Source: JBEGTT01 sp041179245
Lineage (GTDB): Bacteria > Pseudomonadota > Gammaproteobacteria > Burkholderiales > Rhodocyclaceae
Reading direction: 5' to 3'
Assembly (NCBI GenBank): GCA_041179245.1
Contig: JBEGTT010000213.1
Location: forward strand, 1 to 8,918
DNA length: 8,918 nucleotides
The notes beneath the pieces are model-generated. The model was given only the letters and a program-made list of their open reading frames with translations, made no database searches and was not told where the DNA came from. This document shows positions 5,145 to 8,918 of this stretch, one piece after another (the first letter of the stretch is position 1; each line of letters starts with the position of its first letter). The translations under genes and the position numbers were made by a program.

Positions 5145-7382
5145 ATGAAGTTTCACTTGAAGCCCATCGCTATTTTGTTGGCGACCCTGCCAATGGCTGC
5201 TTACGCACAAGAAGCCACCGAATTCAGTACGGTTGTCATTAAGGCACAAGCCGATCAACCCCTGAGTGCCTCGTCCCTAAACAACAGCCATATCGCCGCT
5301 CAACGCGCTACAACCAGCGACACGGCCAGCTTGTTACGCGATATTCCTGGAGTGAGCCTCTATGGCGCCGGTGGCGTTTCCAGCCTGCCATCCATTCACG
5401 GCTTGGCTGATGACCGTATCCGCACCCTAGTCGATGGTATGGACTTGATCTCTTCCTGTCCCAACCACATGAATTCACCTTTGTCGTACATCGACCCAAC
5501 GAATGTTGAAAGCGTGAAGGTGTACGCAGGGATTACGCCTGTTAGCGTTGGTGGCGACAGCATTGGCGGCACGATTCAGGTGAATTCCGCTAAACCTGTG
5601 TTTGCTCAACCGGGTGAAGGCACCCTGACCAAAGGCCAAGCAGGCACTTTCTTCCGTAGCAACGGCAATGCCACCGGCGCAAATATCGGTGCCACCATCG
5701 CTGGCGAGAACCTCAGTTTCTACTACCGTGGATCACAAGCTGAAGCAGGCAATTACAAGGCGGCTGAATCATTTAAAGCAGCAGGCAAGGCGGCGACAGA
5801 TAGAAACCAGTGGTTAAGTGGTGATGTCGTGGGTTCAAGTCGCTACAAAACCCAGAATGAAGAAATCGGCGCGGCTCTGCGCCATGAAAACCATCTGATT
5901 GAAGCAAAAATTGGCATTCAGACCACCCCATACGAGGCTTTTCCGAATCAGCGTATGGACATGACTGACAATCGAAGCACCCAATTCAATCTTCGTTACA
6001 CGGGTTCGTTCCAATGGGGTTCATTAGAAGCCCGTGCTTTCAAACAGGACGTCAAACACAGTATGGATTTTGGGGATGACAAGCGCTGGTACGGCACAGG
6101 CATGCCGATGAAAACCAAGTCAGAAACGACTGGTATATCTGCAAAGGCAAACATTGCATTATCCGAGAAAGACACTCTGCGAGTCGGCACGGAAATTCTG
6201 AACTACAAGCTGGATGACTGGTGGTCACCGGTCAGCACAACCGTATCGATGATGGGACCGAACGACAATTGGAACATTCGTGATGGTCGTCGAGATCGGC
6301 TGGCACTGTTCACTGAACTAGAAACTCAACACACGCAGGAATGGATGAGCCTGCTGGGTATCCGTCATGAAACCGTTACTGCAAATACGGGCAATGCTGC
6401 TGGCTACAACAACAGTAATACCACGGCAGGCATGATGCCAATGACCACCAACTACCTGCTTGACTCGACTGCATTTAACGCCAAGAAACATAAACAAACC
6501 GATCAAAACTGGGATCTGACTGCGCTCGCTCGCTATACGCCTAGTGACACTGCTTCCTATGAAGGCGGCTACGCTCGTAAAACCCGTTCGCCCAATTTGT
6601 ATGAGCGTTACACCTGGTCCACTTCCGGTATGTCAGCGATCATGAACAACTTCGTGGGTGATGGTAACGGTTATGTTGGCGACCCAGATTTGAAACCAGA
6701 AATCGCTCATACGCTAAGTATTTCCGGCAGTTGGCATGACCCAGCCAAAGAACAGTGGGGTTTGCGTGCCACGCCCTACTACACTTACGTTCAGGACTAC
6801 ATTGACGCCAAACGATGCTCAACCAGCAACTGCGCTAGCATGATGAATGCTGCCACGCAAGCGGCTTCAAATAAATTTGTAGTCTTGAACTACGCCAACC
6901 AATCCGCACTACTCTATGGCTTAGATATTTCCGGTTTCAAGTCACTGGGTAAAACCGAGGGTTACGGGAATTTCACTTTAACGGGCTTGGTTAATTACGC
7001 TCGTGGGCAGAATCGTGACACGGGTGACAATCTGTACAACCTAATGCCGCTGAATACAAAGCTGGCGCTGGTGCAAAAAGTCGGTAACTGGACAAACGTT
7101 GCTGAAACGCAGTTCGTCTCAGCCAAAACCGCCGTTTCAGCAGTGAGGAACGAAGCCGAAACCAAGGCTTACGAACTGCTAAATCTCCGGACAAGCTACG
7201 ATTTCAAACAAGCCCGCCTTGATTTTGGCATCGAAAATGTGCTGAACCGGTTCTATCAACTACCACTGGGCGGTGCTTACACAGGCCAAGGTTCAACGAT
7301 GGGTCAAAACGCTATTGCTTGGGGTGTTCCCGTTCCCGGTATGGGCCGTACTTTCTACGCAGGTTTAAACGTCAAGTTCTAA
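5145..7382 (+). CDS. TonB-dependent outer-membrane receptor, OprC/NosA-like, probable copper uptake
   Basis: 745 residues. The signal peptide runs MKFHLKPIAILLATLPMAAYA, cleaved before Gln22; a TonB-box-like stretch STVVI is at 28-32; the plug is about 45-150 (LLRDIPGVSLYG, IHGLADDRIRTLVDGM, VESVKVYAGITPVSVGGDSIGG); the rest is a 22-strand-type barrel with KTRSPNLYERYTW (479-491) and a terminal Phe. The plug holds CPNHM (Cys105-Met109) and the barrel HSM (His305-Met307). These match the CxxxM and HxM copper ligands described for Pseudomonas OprC, and DLISSCPNHMNSPLSYIDP resembles OprC/NosA at that point. Methionine clusters MPM (320-322), MM (369-370), MMPM (430-433) and C558/C563 with MM (566-567) fall in likely external loops. 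It is divergent from its own tonB-exbBD genes. The substrate is inferred from motifs, not proven; family assignment is firm. Confidence 0.92.
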   Translation: MKFHLKPIAILLATLPMAAYAQEATEFSTVVIKAQADQPLSASSLNNSHIAAQRATTSDTASLLRDIPGVSLYGAGGVSSLPSIHGLADDRIRTLVDGMDLISSCPNHMNSPLSYIDPTNVESVKVYAGITPVSVGGDSIGGTIQVNSAKPVFAQPGEGTLTKGQAGTFFRSNGNATGANIGATIAGENLSFYYRGSQAEAGNYKAAESFKAAGKAATDRNQWLSGDVVGSSRYKTQNEEIGAALRHENHLIEAKIGIQTTPYEAFPNQRMDMTDNRSTQFNLRYTGSFQWGSLEARAFKQDVKHSMDFGDDKRWYGTGMPMKTKSETTGISAKANIALSEKDTLRVGTEILNYKLDDWWSPVSTTVSMMGPNDNWNIRDGRRDRLALFTELETQHTQEWMSLLGIRHETVTANTGNAAGYNNSNTTAGMMPMTTNYLLDSTAFNAKKHKQTDQNWDLTALARYTPSDTASYEGGYARKTRSPNLYERYTWSTSGMSAIMNNFVGDGNGYVGDPDLKPEIAHTLSISGSWHDPAKEQWGLRATPYYTYVQDYIDAKRCSTSNCASMMNAATQAASNKFVVLNYANQSALLYGLDISGFKSLGKTEGYGNFTLTGLVNYARGQNRDTGDNLYNLMPLNTKLALVQKVGNWTNVAETQFVSAKTAVSAVRNEAETKAYELLNLRTSYDFKQARLDFGIENVLNRFYQLPLGGAYTGQGSTMGQNAIAWGVPVPGMGRTFYAGLNVKF

Positions 7383-7411
7383 TCCTCTTTACTCAAAAAC
7401 CCGAGTCCCAC

Positions 7412-7438
7412 AACCCGCCCCCGTCGGCGGGTTTTTTT
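7412..7438 (+). terminator. Intrinsic terminator after the receptor gene
   Basis: AACCCGCC (7412-7419) pairs with GGCGGGTT (7426-7433) around the loop CCCGTC and leads into seven T's (7432-7438). It lies 30 bp after the receptor stop and separates the transport locus from algH. Confidence 0.93.
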
Positions 7439-7466
7439 ATGCAGGTTTTTTTGATTCTCTCTGCGC

Positions 7467-7472
7467 TAAAAT
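7467..7472 (+). promoter_or_regulatory. Candidate -10 of algH, possibly leaderless
   Basis: TAAAAT lies seven bases before the algH ATG (7480), which would place the transcription start at or next to the start codon. No Shine-Dalgarno sequence exists between them (CCGGCCT). The -35 region is a T-run without a good consensus. A leaderless transcript is therefore possible. Confidence 0.4.
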
Positions 7473-7479
7473 CCGGCCT

Positions 7480-8037
7480 ATGAACTTTGACCTAACTAAC
7501 CAGTTTTTGATTGCCATGCCGGCCATGGTGGATCCTTTTTTCAATCGCACACTGGTCTATATCTGTGAGCACAACGAGAACGGTGCACTGGGCATTATTG
7601 TCAATCGACCTCTCGATATGAGCCTAGCCACTCTGTTTGACAAAATCGGCATCAAACTTGAAAACGAAGAGATCGCTAATCTCCCGGTTTATTTTGGTGG
7701 TCCTGTACAAACCGACAGAGGATTTGTATTGCATCGTCCGCTGGGCGAATGGCAATCAACCCTGAAAATTTCGGACGACATTGGCCTGAGTAGCTCGCGG
7801 GATGTGCTTTCAGCCGTAGCTGAAAAGGGCGACCCTGGAGACATCATCGTGACCTTGGGTTATGCGGGGTGGGAAGGCGGGCAGTTGGAAAAAGAATTTG
7901 CCGACAATGCTTGGTTAAGCGTTCCTGCTGATCCCGAATTACTGTTTGGCGTCGCGCCAGAAGAAAGACTTGGCGAGGCTTTGCAAAAGCTAGGTATCAG
8001 TTTTTCTCAAATTTCCGATGTGGCTGGCCACGCCTAA
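7480..8037 (+). CDS. algH: YqgE/AlgH family protein (DUF179)
   Basis: 185 residues, the normal length for this family of small soluble proteins; the biochemical role is not settled. It was named for an effect on alginate regulation in Pseudomonas. Family marks: NQFLIAMPAMVDPFFNRTLV near the N-terminus (7-26), ICEHNENGALGIIVNRP (28-44), YFGGPVQTDRGFVLH (71-85), GYAGWEGGQLEKE (128-139) and NAWLSVPAD (143-151). The ATG is the only sensible start and lacks a Shine-Dalgarno sequence. It is the first gene of a unit with ruvX (27 nt downstream) and pyrR, an order widely kept in betaproteobacteria. Nothing in it looks damaged. Confidence 0.95.
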   Translation: MNFDLTNQFLIAMPAMVDPFFNRTLVYICEHNENGALGIIVNRPLDMSLATLFDKIGIKLENEEIANLPVYFGGPVQTDRGFVLHRPLGEWQSTLKISDDIGLSSSRDVLSAVAEKGDPGDIIVTLGYAGWEGGQLEKEFADNAWLSVPADPELLFGVAPEERLGEALQKLGISFSQISDVAGHA

Positions 8038-8063
8038 ATTGTGCAGCCATTTGTGAAAAACTC

Positions 8064-8501
8064 GTGCAGTTAAGCGGCACCATCCTGTGCTTCGATTTTG
8101 GCACGCGGCGCATTGGTGTTGCGGTGGGTGAAACCCTGCTCAACCAGGCTCACCCATTGACGGTGCTTCATGGCGAAGCCAATGATGATCGCTTTGCTGC
8201 CATTCAAAAACTGATTGATGAATGGCGACCTGTGGGATTTGTCGTAGGACTGCCAACTCATATGGATGGTACTGAACACGAGATGACGGCCCGTTGCCGG
8301 CGCTTTGCCAAGCAGCTTCAGGGGCGCTTTTCCTTGCCGGTCGACCTAGTTGATGAGCGGCTGACGTCTGCCGATGCTGAACTCTGTCTTCGCGAAGCCG
8401 GCAAAACGGCGAAGTCCGCCAAGAAACACCTAGACGCCGTTGCGGCTCAACTTATTTTGCAAACTTGGTTCGATACTCAAAACTCTACTCATGCTCACTG
8501 A
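8064..8501 (+). CDS. ruvX: RuvX/YqgF, pre-16S rRNA nuclease (Holliday-junction resolvase-like)
   Basis: 145 residues with the RNase H-like YqgF fold. In E. coli YqgF is involved in maturing the 16S rRNA 5' end; the resolvase role was proposed from the fold. Motifs: ILCFDFGTRRIGVAVGE (7-23) with Asp11; FVVGLPTHMDGTE (59-71); VDERLTSADAE (96-106) with Glu98; and KKHLDAVAAQLILQ (120-133) with Asp124. These are the three acidic active-site positions. The start used is GTG (8064-8066), because no ATG lies in frame upstream and the first motif follows directly; no strong RBS is seen. The last 11 nt overlap pyrR, so translation of the two is probably coupled. Confidence 0.94.
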   Translation: MQLSGTILCFDFGTRRIGVAVGETLLNQAHPLTVLHGEANDDRFAAIQKLIDEWRPVGFVVGLPTHMDGTEHEMTARCRRFAKQLQGRFSLPVDLVDERLTSADAELCLREAGKTAKSAKKHLDAVAAQLILQTWFDTQNSTHAH

Positions 8502-8918
8502 AAACAACCTACCGAATGCGGAAACACAATGCCAACAACTGGCTGATTTAATCCGCCCTAATCTCACCCCAGAAACAGCTCTGATTGGTATTTTTAGCGG
8601 CGGCGCTTGGATTGCTGAACGCCTTCGTGAGCTACTTGGATTAAAAGATGAAATCGGGCTGATCGACACTTCGTTTTATCGCGATGATTTTGCCGAAAAA
8701 GGGCTTCACCCACAGGTTAAACCCACGCACATTCCCTTTGATGTTGAGGGCCGTCGGCTAATTCTGGTGGATGACGTTTTGTACACCGGACGGACGACCC
8801 GTGCGGCAATCAATGAGTTATTTGATTATGGTCGCCCAGCGGCTATCGAACTCGCTGTACTGGCGGATCGTGGGCAGCGTGAGCTACCGATTGCACCGAC
8901 CTATTGTGTCTGGCCCGT
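8491..8918 (+). CDS. pyrR: PyrR, pyrimidine operon regulator / uracil phosphoribosyltransferase (partial, 3' end outside window)
   Basis: The first 142 codons of a type I phosphoribosyltransferase are present; the family usually has about 165-180, so little is missing. The enzyme makes UMP from uracil and PRPP, and in Bacillus the protein also binds pyr mRNA. Seen here: LIGIFSGGAWIAERL (31-45); DTSFYRDDF (59-67); the PRPP-binding loop LILVDDVLYTGRTTRAA (90-106) with the VDD acidic pair; and VLADRGQRELPIAPTYCVWP at the right edge. The ATG (8491-8493) lies inside the ruvX 3' end. In betaproteobacteria pyrB and pyrC commonly follow, but they are not visible. Whether this copy binds RNA cannot be judged from the sequence, and no attenuator hairpin is visible before it. 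Confidence 0.95.
   Translation, partial: MLTENNLPNAETQCQQLADLIRPNLTPETALIGIFSGGAWIAERLRELLGLKDEIGLIDTSFYRDDFAEKGLHPQVKPTHIPFDVEGRRLILVDDVLYTGRTTRAAINELFDYGRPAAIELAVLADRGQRELPIAPTYCVWP

Noticed and set aside
8502..8600. A pyr attenuator or PyrR-binding hairpin
   Set aside because: pyrR starts inside ruvX with no untranslated leader here, so there is no room for one upstream; any attenuator would lie beyond the window.

Overview
The window looks like chromosomal DNA of a betaproteobacterium. The evidence is a one-piece tmRNA whose tag is ANDESYALAA, the gene order algH-ruvX-pyrR that is common in that class, and a moderate base composition. No 16S rRNA gene is present, so no genus is proposed.

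Layout: (1) Positions 1-1238 hold the wreck of an IS21-family insertion sequence. Its istA lacks the window-external N-terminus and carries a frameshift, two nonsense codons and an internal deletion. The end of istA is joined directly to the last ~44 codons of istB. (2) Positions 1239-1453 are non-coding and include a run of three TGTYCCCA repeats. (3) Positions 1454-2702 (minus) are a P4-type tyrosine integrase split by one frameshift. It sits directly downstream of ssrA (tmRNA, minus, 2866-3235), the usual arrangement for an island inserted at the ssrA 3' end. Regions 1-3 together look like the decaying edge of a genomic island. (4) Positions 3262-4981 (minus) are a compact tonB-exbB-exbD operon. 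(5) Positions 5145-7382 (plus) are a divergent TonB-dependent receptor with CxxxM (plug) and HxM (barrel) motifs like those of the OprC/NosA copper receptors, plus several methionine clusters. (6) A strong terminator at 7412-7438 is followed by the housekeeping genes algH (yqgE), ruvX (yqgF) and the start of pyrR, which runs off the right edge.

How the genes work together: TonB-ExbB-ExbD would pass proton-motive force to the outer-membrane receptor transcribed from the shared 163-bp intergenic region. This suggests a self-contained outer-membrane import system, probably for copper. ssrA starts only 26 nt after the exbD stop with no terminator between them, so the transport operon may read into the tmRNA gene. 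The algH-ruvX-pyrR group is a separate unit that probably continues into pyrimidine biosynthesis genes outside the window. No CRISPR array, tRNA gene or defence system was seen.
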